Both the position numbers and the translations under genes were made by a program. Below the pieces are notes generated by a model that was given only the letters and a program-made list of their open reading frames with translations, was not told where the DNA came from and ran no database searches. DNA of 64,000 bases from positions 124,001-188,000 of the forward strand of contig JADNRY010000054.1 in NCBI GenBank assembly GCA_015501585.1, in the 5' to 3' direction. The DNA comes from Rhodocollybia butyracea. Its lineage: Eukaryota; Basidiomycota; Agaricomycetes; Agaricales; Omphalotaceae. This document shows, piece after piece, positions 21,410-36,850 of the stretch (within the stretch, counting starts at the first letter, position 1; every line of letters begins with the position of its first letter).

Positions 21410-22231
21410 GTAAAGTCAAAAAATAGTAGTGGTATCGTTTAACTCGGAGACCGTTCGTGAACCGTGGACGCAGGGTGGATACGAGTGCATTCATCGACCT
21501 GTCTTCTGCGGATCGCATACACCCCGTCACTCCAACGCTAGTTGTCTAATTAATCATTTCGCTGAGAATTTCCTCTGAGCACGGTGCTTCGTAAACATAC
21601 TGGTCTCCCATGCATACATCTCCAACTGGGGTAATACGCCTCAGCTTTAAGATCAACAAGTGCACATGAAACATCAAGCTCTGTATTTAAAGTCGATACA
21701 GCCTCGAGGTATCTTCGTAAGGATATGGCAGAAACGTGGCGCGATATGGTACTAAACCAAAAACGCACCCATATTATAAACCAAGAAAGAGCTGCATTCA
21801 AGCTTTGCCATAACCGAGGTTTATCATTAGTGTTTTATCGCGCAAGATCGGATGCAAAAACATAGACTTAATATCATGTTCAGTCTTGCCAGATCCGTAT
21901 TCCACCTCAACCGCGTCCTAAAAGTACGAACATATGACATCTCCGTGGAGGAGATATCGTCGGAGACCACATCTTCTGCGACCAATACCAGCGCAAACGC
22001 GAATTCATTTGCATGTTTGAGAAAGGAAGAAATAAAGCAAGGATGAGGCATTGTTGGTACAGAAGTAAAAATAAGGAACATCACGTATGTTTTTCAGCAA
22101 CGTCTGCGATCTACTAATCGCGACCGACGAATTTTCAAATTTCTGCCCGTAATCAAATCTGCATAATCTGCGTTAGAAAGAATAGATGTTTATAACGCCT
22201 CCACTCATACCTCGACACTAAACCTGGGGCC
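21410..22231. other. intergenic, nothing recognised
   Basis: About 820 bp between the 3' ends of two convergent genes. Open frames at 21852-22046 (+) and 21827-22084 (-) overlap and neither shows a domain or exon partner. Confidence 0.45.
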
Positions 22232-23015
22232 TCATGGATTATCATCGAGAGTCGGAGCAAATTTGTGCTTACTCTGCTGGGTAACTGGCGTCATTCCGTT
22301 CCCACTTCCAGTCACTCCAACTGAACAGAAGCAAGCAACAGGTTAGAAAATGAACATGTCCGCAATGACCATTGGAACGATGCGTACCTTTCCCAAGCGG
22401 GTTGTCCGGTGTCTTGAATATGCTTGTACCGACCACTCCAGCGATGTGCACATTTTTCTTCTTCTCCGACTTTTTGGCAAACTTTTGCCAGGTAGCTTGC
22501 TTCTGATTCTGCTCCTTAGCTTTCGCCGCTCGTATCTCCAGCTTCTTTTCATTCTTCTTCTTCTTCCGCTCCTTTTCCTCATCTGTTTCGTGTTTCCTCT
22601 TCAGTGAAGCTGCTGAGCTCGAGTAATTTAATGGAAGGGGTTTCAAGTCAGATGCCTTGGCCTGTTCCGTCGAGTTATAGCCCTTGAAGACCACTGTGTA
22701 GACCCGATTTTGTTCTGAGCCTCCAACAGAGGTAATTCGAGCTGGGTACCAAGCCCCGTCGCTGGAGTATTTGGCCATGCATTCATCTCCTGCAGACCAT
22801 GTAGCAGTGGGTGTATATGAAGAGACTTTACGGGAAGATTCGGCCTTTGAAGGCAGCGCTTCTTCTGACTGAGCGAGAGCTTGTTGGGTTAGGTTTATTA
22901 GCTCCTGCAGTTCATCGCGGAGGGAGGCAAGTTCAATATTATCGGGTTCCGCCTGAAGAGCAGCTTCAACCTGGGAGAGTTGAACTTGATAAGTTTCGAG
23001 GTCGGCACGTTCCAT
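22232..23015 (-). CDS. SPF30: Tudor-domain splicing factor SMNDC1/SPF30-like
   Basis: This spliceosome assembly factor binds symmetrically dimethylated arginines in Sm proteins. Residues 1-55 form a helical N-terminus (ERADLETYQVQLSQVEAAL, ELASLRDELQELI). A Tudor domain follows at about residues 72-130 (WSAGDECMAKYSSDGAWYPA; VYTVVFKGYNSTEQ). Next is a Lys/Glu-rich segment typical of SPF30 and the conserved WQKFAKKSEKKK block with KTPDNPLGKV. The last exon after a short intron gives GVTGSGNGMTP and ends TLDDNP at 22232. The length of about 235 residues fits the family. It is a neighbour of RIO2 on the same strand, with 140 bp between genes. Confidence 0.9.
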
Positions 23016-23155
23016 AATGGTGTAGAGATGGTAGTTTAGAACAAAGGATAGGCGCCTATTACGACATCATTAAGACGCTTACTTTTTGATTATCTGTTTG
23101 AGCAGTACAATAGCCAGAGAATACAAGTTCAAGAAAAAAGGTAACTAAAAGTGCA

Positions 23156-25010
<1,855 letters not shown>

Positions 25011-25193
25011 CTCTGCTATTGCTTTTTCTTGAGCAAGACAGATCAGAGTATGAAACCTGGATTCGAGTAGAAAAATATGGATACTTGGAACGGAAGGTGG
25101 AACGTGAAAAAAAAACGCTTGATACACAGGCGTCTTTGAAAAAAATGGACGCCTATCCGGCAGTTGGCGGCCCGCAGCATACTCAAATTCGCT

Positions 25194-26127
25194 ATGTCTT
25201 CCGATGGGTCAAAAGTTGTCAGACTTGCTAACAAGGTAATCTACTGAGATCCTTGCAAGTGGGCTCCTATCATGTTGTCTATGTCTAGAAATCTGCGAAA
25301 CAACTAAGCATCGCGCTCAAAGATGTTCAGTTGCCTGACGAGTGAGTATTTCTTTTTATCTAGATTCGATAATAAACTGATCCAACTTGAAGCTGCACCT
25401 GTACCTTCTATCTTGCGACAGAAATACCTGAAGGTTCGCGAGCAGAGATATGGAAAATATGCGAGGAAAATATGCGTGAAATGTATTTTTTGAACTGCCG
25501 CGTATTCGGCGCCCAAAATTTGAACGACGCTTACAGGTACACCAGCTCGTCTATGGGCTGGAACCCTGCCGAGAAGCAGGCAGAGCTTTTCAATCCGTTG
25601 GCTCGTTTTATTTTACTTACCCCCGCGGATAAGCCCACTGTAATAGCTGGGTATACTGTGTTTCGTTTCGAGTACGAGGAGGAAGAAGATCTTCTGTATT
25701 GGTTTGTTCCTTTTATCTTGAGTATTACTTTTCGCGTTAACTCGGGGCCTAGCTATGAACTTCAGATCAGTAATGGATATCGACGTAAGGGTCTTGGTAA
25801 ATCCTTGGTGAATTTACTTGAATCAGTCGGTTCAAGAATGTCCATGGAAAAAATCATGCTTACTGCGTTAGATGGTGAGTCCATCCAGCGCAATATATCT
25901 TTAGTTCAACAACTTCCTTTGTAGTGAATCTACCTGCCCTTGATTTTTATACCGCAGCAGGGTATTTGTTCGTTCTTATGGGCTGCAGCTAACTGACTCG
26001 CTACCGGAATCCGAATAGATTCAAACTCGATCCTTGCTCCCCTACCTACCACGAAGAAGGCGATGCAGATGACGAAGTAGACAACAATTGCGACTATCAG
26101 ATATTATCGAAGATATTGCCGGGATAA
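25194..26127 (+). CDS. NAA40: N-alpha-acetyltransferase 40 (NatD)
   Basis: The product acetylates the N-terminus of histones H4 and H2A. The start at 25194 gives MSSDGSKVVRLANK, then KSAKQLSIAL, and after introns NMREMYF, SSMGWNPAEKQAELFNPLARFILL, and VIAGYTVFRFEYEEEEDLLYW. The GNAT acetyl-CoA loop is SNGYRRKGLGKSLVNLLE. Then come MEKIMLTALD, VNLPALDFYTAAG and FKLDPCSPTYHEEGDADD, ending at 26127. GWNP and the C-terminal SPTY block are typical of NatD. An upstream ATG at 25145 is in another frame, so 25194 was chosen. It is divergent with RIO2, with about 180 bp between starts. Confidence 0.88.
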
Positions 26128-26391
26128 CTTAAGTTCAGGGCTTCATCATACTTTGATATTTGTCCTTTATAATAATTCGAATACTTATGCAAAGTCTAGT
26201 TCATGAATCTACGACATGTTTATACAGGATAATTAGCAGACAATATAAATACCTAGTCCCAGGGCAAACGATGGTGATGTTAAGTAATCTCTAGCAAAAG
26301 ACAGCAAGCTTGAGTAAAAAAGTAGAGTCCTTTGTCTCGTATTATGTATATATTTGACCACATATGATATGATTTTACTTTACCCACACGA
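26128..26391. other. 3' intergenic
   Basis: Short AT-rich spacer between two convergent 3' ends; the glucan synthase stop is taken at 26392. Confidence 0.5.
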
Positions 26392-29300
26392 TTAAGGTCG
26401 TGCTGTGACAGGGAATGAGCAACATTTAAGCGGAGAGAATGTGTCATTAACTTACCAAGTTCTTCCCTCCTATAGAACCAGAAGTAACCCACGACGATGA
26501 CGAGTTGAGAGATAAGACAGACCCAAAACATGGGAGACGCTATAGGACTTCCTGAGAGACCATTTTCAGGATCCCATATACCAGCACCTGGGAACACCGT
26601 CCCGGCACCAAGCGAATCTGGGGCCGTCGCTCGCGCAATTATGACTATGATAGCCCCAATGATCTGGGAGAACGCCAGCGTAACTGTGACGTGCAGCCGG
26701 GAAAGAGTTTGGAGCAAGATAAGACCGAGACCAACACCCTGCACAGCGTCAAGAACGCCAAGCCAGAGCCAAAGACTAACTGCGAGATATGGTCCACCCG
26801 CGCCAGCCCATGGTACATAGGTGCCTATGCCTGAAGTACCCCACAGAATCTGTCAACATGTTTGTGAGAGTGTCGTTCACGATTGTAACGTGAAACTTAC
26901 CTGACACCACCTTGGTGCCCCAAGTCCCACAGCGAATACAGGCAGAAGCCAGGTATGTGTTTTGCTGAAATGTGTCAAGATGAAGAGCATGAGAGACCAA
27001 ACGCCAACAAAGAACGTAAGGACAAGGAGCAGGGTTTTCCATGTTGCGATATCAGAGTTCCATAAGAAAAACCAATTTTGACCATAGGGCTAAGCAATAT
27101 GTCAGTTAGTTACATTAAACAACATGAAATACATACACCACTGAGCCAGTAAGTCTGCAATATAACAGAGATGAAAAACCAGACAACAATTTTTCTGCGG
27201 AAGAGAGTCCTAAGGAAATTGGGAACCTTAGGAGGGGTCTGTCGGTAGTACTCTGTACACAAATTAGAGAGGGCCGACAAAAAATTCTCAAAAACATACC
27301 GGGAAGGCCATACAGCAGAAGGTAGAAGAACAAGAAGCATATGACAGACAGTGGCCATACAACAACACAAATCCACCAAGGCGGAGTGTAGTTAGCAGAT
27401 TCAGTGTTGAGCTTGAAACCCCAGTACCAAAGAGCAGCGACCCAGACTTGCTGAGAACCTTGCACAATACACGCTCGGAGCATCCATACCTCAGTTGCGG
27501 CACCCTAAGAAGTTCTTAATGAAGCTGGAACGCAGATAAACTAGGAAAACCCACCGCTTCTTCACCAAAATTGAGACCGAAAAACATGAATGCAGCCGCA
27601 GAGGCAACGGCGTAGAACCACGTCGATACGTTGGATATAATTTTGTGGGCTGGATTGAGGGCGGAGGAAACAGACGGTAATCCAATCAAGAAGAACGATA
27701 TACCAAAGAAAATCCACGGAGCAGAAAGAACGTAGACGGACGGTTTGAGACGGAATAATGGATACCAGACAGCAGAGGCAGCTGTGAAAATACCACCGAT
27801 GATGTATAATTGAGCACTGCTCTCCCAGTTGTGTCCAGTCAAAAGTGTTATCTGGAAACTGGAGGCACAGAATGTCTACAGAATATCATATTAGCAAACG
27901 GCGTACATATTTGACACCCTTTTACGGACCTGTCCAAGAGCAAGGATGATTGTGTAGAGTGGCCATCCGCCAACCTCGCGTGCCATAAAGATCTGGAGGC
28001 GAGTCATTGGGACAGAATCGGGCTGGGGCAGCGAGCCATTCAGGTTATTGTTATCCCAATCTGAACCGGCAAAACTAGGGGCTGAAGAATCGACATTGAG
28101 CATCGGATCAAGGATATGCAGTCAAGTATATGTACTTACAAGGAGGACGAGAGTATATGGAAGGATCAGGAGTTCCCCACACTGAATCACGGTTACCAGA
28201 GCGGTAGCTAGCAGCACTACTGTGTAGTTTCTCCTTCTTCACTTTGCCGAAGAAGGCCTCTTCACTCTTGACGAGGTATTTCTCAATCGAAAGTTCATGC
28301 TCAGAATTCTTCGCGTTGAGTTCTTGAAGCTTCTGAACAAAGTCAGCCGCAACCCCACCATCGGAGTCGGTAAACTGAGAAGGGTCAATCGATGGACATA
28401 ATGTAAGAAAAGTACAACTTACGGAGGCTATGGCCTTGTTCAGCACCGAGGATGAGTGCTCGTCAGCGACATCCGCAATAGATGAAGAGGAAGACACTCG
28501 AGAGTGGCCACTGAACGGTCGAGAAGGGTGCTTGAAATCTGCAACATCAAGGAATGGATCAGGAGCATGTCGTTGATCACGAGCAATGACACGATTCGCG
28601 CGGTTGAGGAAGTCGTCATAATTATCAGTTTCGTTACTAGTATGGGACGATGAATCTCCATCATCCCCAGGATGCAGAAGGCGGGGAGGAGCATTGGCTG
28701 GATCAGTCAAAGTATCCATGGAGTTATTTAGGCCTGGACTTCCCATTGGACTTCCCATTGGACTTGCTAAGCCGCTGCGCTGATCCCAAGCTGGCTGTGA
28801 AGGTTGAGCTACGTTAACCGGATTCCAGTCATCAGTCTCAGCCATTGGACGAAGACCTCCGATACCGCCATCGCAGTCACTCTCTCTCCAAGCGTCGGCA
28901 CCGGCAACGTCACGACTAGCAATGATACTGCGTCTATGGAAGTCTTCCATGCGCTGGCGCCATTCAACTACCGGGAATCGTTGCACAGCAGAACGCGCAC
29001 GAAGAATAGCACGCTCCTCTTCAGTAGATTTCAGAGCCATTTTTATAGTTTTCGTCAGTTGCGATAACATGTGAGCTGTTGACATAGACTCCACAGGGAA
29101 CCACTGCAACAATACGATGGTATCAGCAAAGGAAACGAGTTCCAGATAGTTAAAACTTACCCAACCGGGCATAAGACCCAGTCCACCAAGACGACTACCA
29201 ACCCCGAGAGCGCCTTTACGACCGAACTCAACTGCTACCAAACCGAATGGCTCATCACGAGAGGGAATAAGTGCAAAATCGGCACCGCTAAACAGGAATG

Positions 29301-32300
29301 GAGGAAGTGCAGTGAATTCTGGCTTTGAGAAAACACGATCAGGATACAGTTCCATGAGACGAGCCAACTTCTCCGCAGCGAAACGACCGTAAAGATCAAT
29401 GACAGGCCCGACGGTAATAAGTTGAATCGAGGGGCGCTTCTCCATTCTACTCAAGAAAAGCGATCAGAACATCGAACAAGCAAAAGCAGTCAAGGCTTAC
29501 AATGAGGGCATAACATCAGCGATAAGATCAACACCTTTCTGCTTGGACCAGCGACCGACAAACACGAACAAGTCGGTGTCTGGATCCTGTTTCAGCCCTG
29601 CCCATTCTTGTGCTTGTCGTTTGTGCTCGGGACGAGCGGCCTCCGCGACTTGATCGATTTCTACATTTTTGGAGTTCATTGGAGTCTCGTCCAAGGCGGC
29701 GATATCGGTGGGATCAGGGTTAGGAAGCGAATCGACGTGCTTCAAGGTCCATAGCGCAGGATAACGGGCCCAACTACGCTTTCCGTACTTGTCAGAGACA
29801 CCGGCGACACCAACGCTCTTTTGATGTACACTAATGAACGAGGCAGCGGCGTGAAGCAAGTTGAAAGTGTTACCAAATTGCACATATTTCGTACAATGCT
29901 CCTTGCTGATGTTGAACGCAGAACAAACCTCTTTCATTTCTTCCTTTGTTCGCAGAGGCCAAAGACCCTGGAACTCGGCATTGTGCAAAGAAAGACAAAT
30001 GGGAAGAACTTTGGGAAGTAGATAAATCGGAGCGAGCGAACCATGGTAATCGTTAACGTGGTAGATATCGACCGTCGGGAACCGGCGAATTGTAGCAGCG
30101 ATAGCTTGATTCCATGTGGAATAGAAAATTGCAGAGCTGAGATCATCCATGCGAGCGGGGTAGGGATCGGCCTTTGTCTGAGCGCGGAAAACAGGACTGT
30201 CCAGGATCACATATGTAATGTTGTCCAAAACGTGAGTCTCGACTTCAATGAGATATGGCTCTCCGAAGATAATGACTTCGATAGGATCAGCCGGATCTCC
30301 TGCGGGATACTCAATATCTTTGACCTTGGGCACAACCCAAAGCAAATCAACGTCCGACATAGCTTTTCCTATCAAACTCGACATGACACCGAGACCACCA
30401 ATCTTGACCTTCAACTTCCAATCGATAATCTCGTACTCCAACGTGGCAATGAGAACTTTTCTGCGTTTTTGCTTGTCCTCAGGCCAACCAATGATATCCG
30501 TGTTTGACCTATGGACCTTCTTTTCGGACATCGCGCCGTCCTTTGAATCAGAATGCTTGCCTCCAAGGGCACCAAGGATAGGAAAGTAGCTGCTTTTGGT
30601 CTTGACGCCGTACTGGTTGTATCTGATGCCATAGAAAGACCACATGAAGATGGCGACGGCAAGAGTACCAGTAATGACAGGAATGGAGACGAGAAGCGCA
30701 TATATTGTAGCAGCAACCCCTTGCCGACCGTGAGGCTGAAGATGCCAGGTCAAGGTACTATCATCAACAAATACTGTCCAGGAAAGATGCGGAAGAGGTC
30801 TATGATGCAAAGACCGTCAGCAGGAGTTAAAACAAGAAGGATATTGTACTAACGGAGCCGACATGTTCAGGTAGTTGGGTGCTTGAGTGTTGGGAGGTAG
30901 ACGATCCAACACACCGTCAGCATCAACGTCACCGTAAAAGTAATCGTCGGCTTCGCTCCAAACGTGAACTTGGAAGAACGTGGGCCAATAGTACATGAAC
31001 GTAAACGACCAGAGGCCATCCCCAATTTGCGTAAACGTATTAGATATTCCCTGGTTGTCACCCCACTCATTGAAACCACCAGTGGCGACGAGTTGGGGCA
31101 CACGACGCGAGAATCCAGCCCAGTTGTAATCGGCGTGAACTACATGCGTACTGGAAAGAGCAATAGCACTCCAATCTGTAGAAAGATGATGATGAGTCTG
31201 AATGGAAGATATTCAAGGAAACATACATTGCACTACGATGTGGTCGCCCTTCCAAAACAGATCTGCAGAGGCGAATGCGCTCGTGTTCACGGTGGTAGTA
31301 GTTTCCCAGTTGGCCCAGTCGGTCCAGTTCTGACCAAAATTCCACGAATAGCGGAACATATCCGCACCGAAAGCTGAGTGGGTGAAAATGTAATCGTCGC
31401 CACTTTTAGTGAGAGCAGAGCTATTGTAATCATTCTCCGGGAAGACCATCACGTTACCGGAAGTTCCCTTTCGCAGTAGCAGCATATCCTTGGCCTGGAA
31501 CACGTAAAATCAGTACAACTTTGAAAGAAAGCGGATTCAAAGACACATACCCCAGTAGTGGTACCGGTAGCAGTGGAAGGGTTGTTCACTGTGATAGCTA
31601 AGATACCATCAACGTAACCACTGAGCGTTGCATTCCAAACCCACTGCGTGCGCGATACTCCTTGAACGATGACGGTGGCAGAGCTCGTCATGTTGGAACA
31701 AGTGGCACCGGTAATCGTAGGTGTCGACCCCGAGCTCGAGGAAGACAAGTTAAAGGTTATGCTGTTGGTAACGCTGTTACAATCCATAGGTAGACTGAAC
31801 TCGAGGGATATGGGAACATCGTTGCCAGTAGTATTGCTATCAATCCGGGAATCGTGTCCAGGATGAAAAGCAGTAATAGCAGCAGGGGGAGGAATCCAGT
31901 TACCCTGAGGGACCAAAGCTTTGAAACCATATCCATCCATCGTAAGACTAGCCAAACAACCAACAGACACATTTTGGCCGGCCAATGGAGATCCGGACGG
32001 CTGAAGAGTGTACGATTCGTATGGATAGAAAAGGTTCTGAACGACCGTCCCAGACGCATAAGGCGATGATATCCATCCAAGCTGGCTACAGTCGTTGTTG
32101 TAGGTTATTGTCGAATTCTCGTTTGTGTAGAACATCCAGACAGCGGCGGTGTTAAAGCCAGTCAGGTTCTGCAAGGCTGGCATTTGCGCACGAGAAGCAG
32201 ACCAGAGACCCATTTCCGTTGCGGTGCCATTAGAACCTGCCCGTTCGATGAAATGCGTCCAATTGCCGAGTTCAGTGAGAAGGAATCCATCTTGAAGAGC

Positions 32301-34456
32301 AACGAACTGGGATCGTAGGAAGTTGAACTGGGAGAATAGACGGCGAGAGTCTGCAGTCGGGTCAAAGTGGTCAAGGGCATTCCAATCATCGTAACAACCG
32401 AGCGGTGCTTTGTCCAAGGGCATATTGAAGTATTGATCGGACCCAAGTTGGTAGCATCCGTGTCGCTTCCAAGCCTGGTTGCTGACCATAGACTGACGCC
32501 TGTCTCAGCCGTTTAGTAGGGAGGTCATCAATGCTACGTTGAACGTTCTTACCCGTAAAGATAATTGCTTGCCGTATCATCGTACAAATAGAACGCTTGC
32601 TCTTCTCCATAATAGTACTTTGGGACTAATTAGAAACAAATATAGAGTAAATGAATCAAACTTACCGTAACCAGTCCAGGCATGACCAAAGATGTCACGA
32701 AAGTGCCGAGCGCAGATCTCTGTGTCCCGTTGTTCAAGCTAGGCCATCTAAAGACATCGAAATTGCTGGTACCATACATATGACGAGGATCCACTTCGTT
32801 TGTCTGAGAATTGATGAAATCATTGTCCACAAAAATCTGGTTCCATGCATCGATAAAGTTGGTCGAGACGTCCCAAGCTACTTCGAGGTTACCGTCCATT
32901 CCCAGGAACCTAGTAAGAGCACGGTAGATGGAATAGTGAAAAGCACATCCATCCAACGGGACTAAGCCCTCGTCTCGTAAGAAAGACGATGAATTAGAAG
33001 ATGTAATCGTGGCCGCGTCAGCGGGGTTGTCCGTGCGTTGAGAGCTGGTGCGACCTCGACCACTGAAGTAGGAAATGAGGATTTTTCCGTCGAGGCAACC
33101 TGATATTACTTACATGTAGATTGAACCAAAAGTATCGCCACCAGTGACTTCACCCGGTATATAGAAATTCTTTTTGCCAAGTTTCGAGGCACATTGTCTT
33201 GTGGCTTGGGACCATTGAGCAAGTGCAAAAGAAGTGACCTGAGTAGCCTTGTCGATACGTATAGCATCGATATCCAGGGCCGTGATAAGCATACATGAAA
33301 AAGTGGTCAGCTTGTTCAAGACCGATGGCTTCCATTCACGAAGACGGTCTTGAACGGACGCGAACTTGGAGAGTTCACGTTGCCAATCAGGATGGACACC
33401 GAAAGCCTCCATGTCACCATACTGATCGAAATCAGATTCCATGCAGTAGGTAGCGCCAATAGTAGAAGGATCAACAACAGAACTGTCATCATTGTAGAAT
33501 GTTGGCAGAACGCAAGAGGTATTTTTGGTGTTGATGACCTGTACATGAGGTGTTTCAGCAACAGCCACGGTAGCGAACAGGAAAACGCGACAAGTCGTAC
33601 CGAGAAATCTCTGTATTCGGAAAAGTTCCAAGGGAGATAGTCCGGATTCGTATACTCGACGTTATATTCATCTACAGTGAATGGGGCACTTGTGTTGAGA
33701 AATCTGAAGAAAGATCAGATGTGTCGATTTGAAAATACGAAGGGCTAACCCAGAAAAACCCAAGAGATCACCCATAGTTCCAACCGTCAAGTCGGCCATA
33801 AAGTACATTCCACGCGCATGAATTTCATCGATGGTCGTGACCCAATCGGCCCAAGTCCCCCAGTGCGGATCAAGAACAGTCATGTCGAGAGGAGAATAGC
33901 CTGCGTTGACATGAGGACGCGTGGATAGGAGAAACCGAATAACGCGGAAACTTACTGTCGGCTTGCCATAACATGTTGAGGTATGGAGTGCCAGAGATAT
34001 AGATAACCTTGATACCCATGCCCTGGAGGTAGTCGAGACGAGAAACAAGACCTTTTAGATCACCGCCAAAACGAAGCTGGGTTTCCCGGTAGTCATATTC
34101 GAACATTGTGCCAAAGAAATCATTATTGGAAGGATCTCCATCGGCCCATTTGTCCAGAAGGATTGTGTAGACTAGATAATAGCGATTTATGAGCGTAGGT
34201 TTTCAACGCAAATGAAAAGCAGAAGGAAAGCAGAAGGAAAGGTAGACGCGGATGAACACCTACTGGGTAACGCGCGCCAGTTAACTGGCGAAGGAGTGTA
34301 CGTGGAATTCTGTCGAGTCGTAGTATATTGGGTAGGATCGGTTGCTTGTTGGTTGGTGTTTAAGTTCCAAGCCGTAAGGTCGTCTCGGTAAGGCGAAGCA
34401 TCGACTAAAGAAGAAATTAAAGCAAGGGCTCCCACAACAAGACACAGCGGACCCAT
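26392..34456 (-). CDS. AGS1: alpha-1,3-glucan synthase
   Basis: This large plasma-membrane enzyme makes cell-wall alpha-1,3-glucan. A signal peptide ([20 protein letters not shown]) is followed by an extracellular GH13 amylase-like domain: [20 protein letters not shown] near 34060, the nucleophile region [11 protein letters not shown] at about 33245-33275, and the acid/base region PGEVTGG at about 33140-33157. A membrane segment near 30700 leads to a cytosolic GT5 glycogen-synthase-like domain, with UDP-glucose-binding [13 protein letters not shown] (about 30365-30410), [15 protein letters not shown], and C-lobe [20 protein letters not shown] (about 29210-29270). After a Ser-rich linker (28400-28900) a multi-pass C-terminal transporter-like region runs to the end, where a tiny last exon gives EELARP-stop at 26392. 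About 30 short introns; no frame break noticed. Confidence 0.93.
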
Positions 34457-35158
34457 GGAGGGTAAGGTGAAAAAAAGTAAGGAACGGAAAGTTGTGGAAG
34501 GAATGAAACTGTATAATGTCCTTTTGAAGTCATGTTACAATGACAACCTATTCCGATCAACTCAAATCAATTATGCAAATCATTTAGCCCGCATTGAGCG
34601 TTTCCTTAAAATGACAGGAACGCGGGTACTTTGCTAACAAAGTAACCACTAGTAGCTCTTGAAGAGTGCTTGCTAAATTTCAGGATAAAGATTGCTTTTC
34701 TCAAGAAATACTGAGCTAACCCCGATCACCTCGAGGTTGCGGGTAGAAAGAGGGTACGGGTATCTTGACCGAAACGGTGATTAGTCGCCGCCGGCTTAGC
34801 TGGAGGCAGCACAAGGGACAGCAACATCTGAAAATCTATTTTAAAGTTCAAGCTGAGGCCGGGAAAACCTAAACAGAATTATTTTAGAGTTATAGTACTT
34901 GATATGTATACATTGTAACAAAAATAGCAGATAATGTCAGCCTGGGAGGCCCTGGAGGCCCTTGAGTCGGTGAAACGCGGTCATCAAGCGCTCATGATCA
35001 ATCGTGCGCGTTGGCAGCTGAGCCCGATTATCAGGGAGCAACGTGACTGACCGTGACATTGACAGTAACAGCAATCAGGCGCTTAAACAAATAAGCGCTT
35101 GTTGCCCATTTCGGTAGCGCATTCATAGTTCGGACGATGCCGAACGGCCAAAGGATCA
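34457..35158. promoter_or_regulatory. divergent intergenic region
   Basis: About 700 bp between the starts of the glucan synthase and the complex I subunit gene. The short frame at 34455-34637 is not credible. I see no clear core promoter motif. Confidence 0.4.
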
Positions 35159-35603
35159 ATGCTACACTCATCACGTCTTCAAGCTTTGCGCCTCGCCAGG
35201 GCAGGGGCCCAGGTTAGAGGCAGGCGACTCGCTTCTCATGAAGCACCTCAATTTAACGAACCATCTGGCTGGCTATTCGGCGAAAAAGTAGGCTAAGCAC
35301 TTTCTCAGTCATTCAAAGCTCAACTTGTTTTCCCGATTTTAGCCACCAGCGCCCGGCCAGAAACGCGAAAAGGAAGACTGGGAGAATATCTGGTACTTTG
35401 GAATGTTTGGGTCTATGGCGTTTGCTGCAGTGATGTTATATTACAAGCCAGATAACAGGTACGCCGCGTGCTTGTTCTGAGATTTATAGTACGCTAACTG
35501 GCCTTTACTTAGTATTGAAACTTGGGCACTTCGTGAAGCAAAGGCACGCATGGAAGCTCGCGGCGAAAAATACAAATATGAACCTGAATCGTCGTCGTCT
35601 TAA
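35159..35603 (+). CDS. NDUFB11: complex I subunit NDUFB11/ESSS homolog
   Basis: A small three-exon gene. Exon 1 (35159-35287) starts MLHSSRLQALRLARAGAQ, a basic, Arg-rich mitochondrial presequence, followed by PSGWLFGEK. Exon 2 has PPAPGQKREKEDWENIWYFG and one membrane helix, MFGSMAFAAVMLYYKPD. Exon 3 has SIETWALREAKARMEARGEK and ends EPESSSS. The EDWENI-single-helix-YYKPD-WA..EA pattern fits the ESSS/NDUFB11 accessory subunit of respiratory complex I; the assignment is from remembered family features. It is convergent with the GCSH gene, 85 bp apart. Confidence 0.78.
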
Positions 35604-35688
35604 AAACATTGTATTCCATCGTATTAGACTGTTTTTTGTTTCGAGTTGAATCGTACAAGCACACATCAATATTCTATCAGTCTAGCTC

Positions 35689-36440
35689 CTAAGCTTCTTC
35701 CTCCAAAGTGGCTAAATAGTCCTTTTCGTCCATGAGTTTCTGAAGCTGCAGGAATACCAACATTAATGAAATCTGGATTTGTAGCAAACTACACATACCT
35801 CCGTTGGATCTGACAACTCAATTTTGCAAATCCAGCCTGTGATTGAAGTTTTAGCCAATAGATTGACATTCAACAATTCTGTATACCTTTATCCTCGGCC
35901 GAACGGTTTATTAGGCCAGGTTGGGTCACAAGTTCCCCATTCGTCTCCACCACTGTTCCAGAAACAGGCGCATACTAGGGGAGAAAATGCTTGATACTGG
36001 TTAATATTTGATAGAATCCAAAGAACATACGATGTCAGACGCCGCTTTCACACTTTCCACTGCTCCCATGTGTTCTAGACAAAAATCCAAAGTAAATCTA
36101 CAAGATTTATGCACGAAATTCTCCCTCCTACTCACCCTTCATAGAAACCTTGGTGCCCTTTTCCGGAATCTCGACAAAGACTATATCGCCTAAGGAAGAC
36201 TGTGCATAGTTTGTGATGCTAATAGTCCCGATAGAGGTGGAGTCGTCAAAAACGACGCATTCGTGGTCTGCAGTGTATTTCTTTGCTGTGAATAGGAGTT
36301 CAGAACTCGGTATGTAGGTGAAATGCATCATACGCACTAATAAGAGTGCGTACTCCAAATGGCCTGGATACTGCTCGTGGCACTTGACGTCTTAGAAGAG
36401 GACTGGAGGAAGTAAGGGTACGCCGTAAAACAGACTGCAT
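35689..36440 (-). CDS. GCV3: glycine cleavage system H protein
   Basis: This lipoyl-carrier protein belongs to the mitochondrial glycine decarboxylase complex. The start at 36440 gives a basic presequence (MQSVLRRTLTSSSPLLRRQV). After an intron come KKYTADHECVVFDDSTS, ISITNYAQSSLGDIVFVEIP and KGTKVSMKE. The lipoylation motif GAVESVKAASD carries the modified lysine (about 36040-36075). Then APVSGTVVETNGELVTQPGL, WICKIELSDPTE and the C-terminal KLMDEKDYLATLEEEA. Several exons are under 60 nt. Length and motif order match the family, and all junctions keep frame. Confidence 0.92.
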
Positions 36441-36850
36441 AGAGTGCGAAGACTTCGAGATTTGAGAAAGGAATTAGGAAAGTGATGAAAAATATTAAAT
36501 AACGAACGGAAGCGGAAGCGGCCTCCGCTCCGCACCGGTCAGATTCAATATATACCTTTCGTCTACACGAATCCCGTCCATACGAATGTGAATTACCCAC
36601 CTCATAAGTGCAATTTTTTGACCAAGATATGCTTTTATTTGAGCGCAGTCTATAGATTAAAATACAAGCACACGAACTAATATATCGCATCGCAGCAGGT
36701 GCTTACGATAAAAGATGAGCACATTCATGGAGCTGGAGGTTTGTAGATGCTATGAAGTTATGTAGGTAAATGTAGAATAAGATAGCGTCGGTGGAGATTG
36801 TCTTCCCAGAGGTATGGAACAGAACGACCGGCATAACACATTTTTAAGAT
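36441..36850. other. intergenic, nothing recognised
   Basis: This is the upstream region of GCSH and 3' flank of EF-Tu. The minus-strand frame at 36337-36690 is a shadow of the GCSH first exon. Confidence 0.5.

Noticed and set aside
22350..22607. Leu-rich plus-strand frame opposite SPF30
   Set aside because: Antisense of the Lys/Glu-rich SPF30 segment, which automatically reads as Leu/Phe-rich on the other strand.
30043..30589. Long plus-strand frames opposite the GT5 domain
   Set aside because: Antisense to well-supported glucan synthase exons; no independent evidence.
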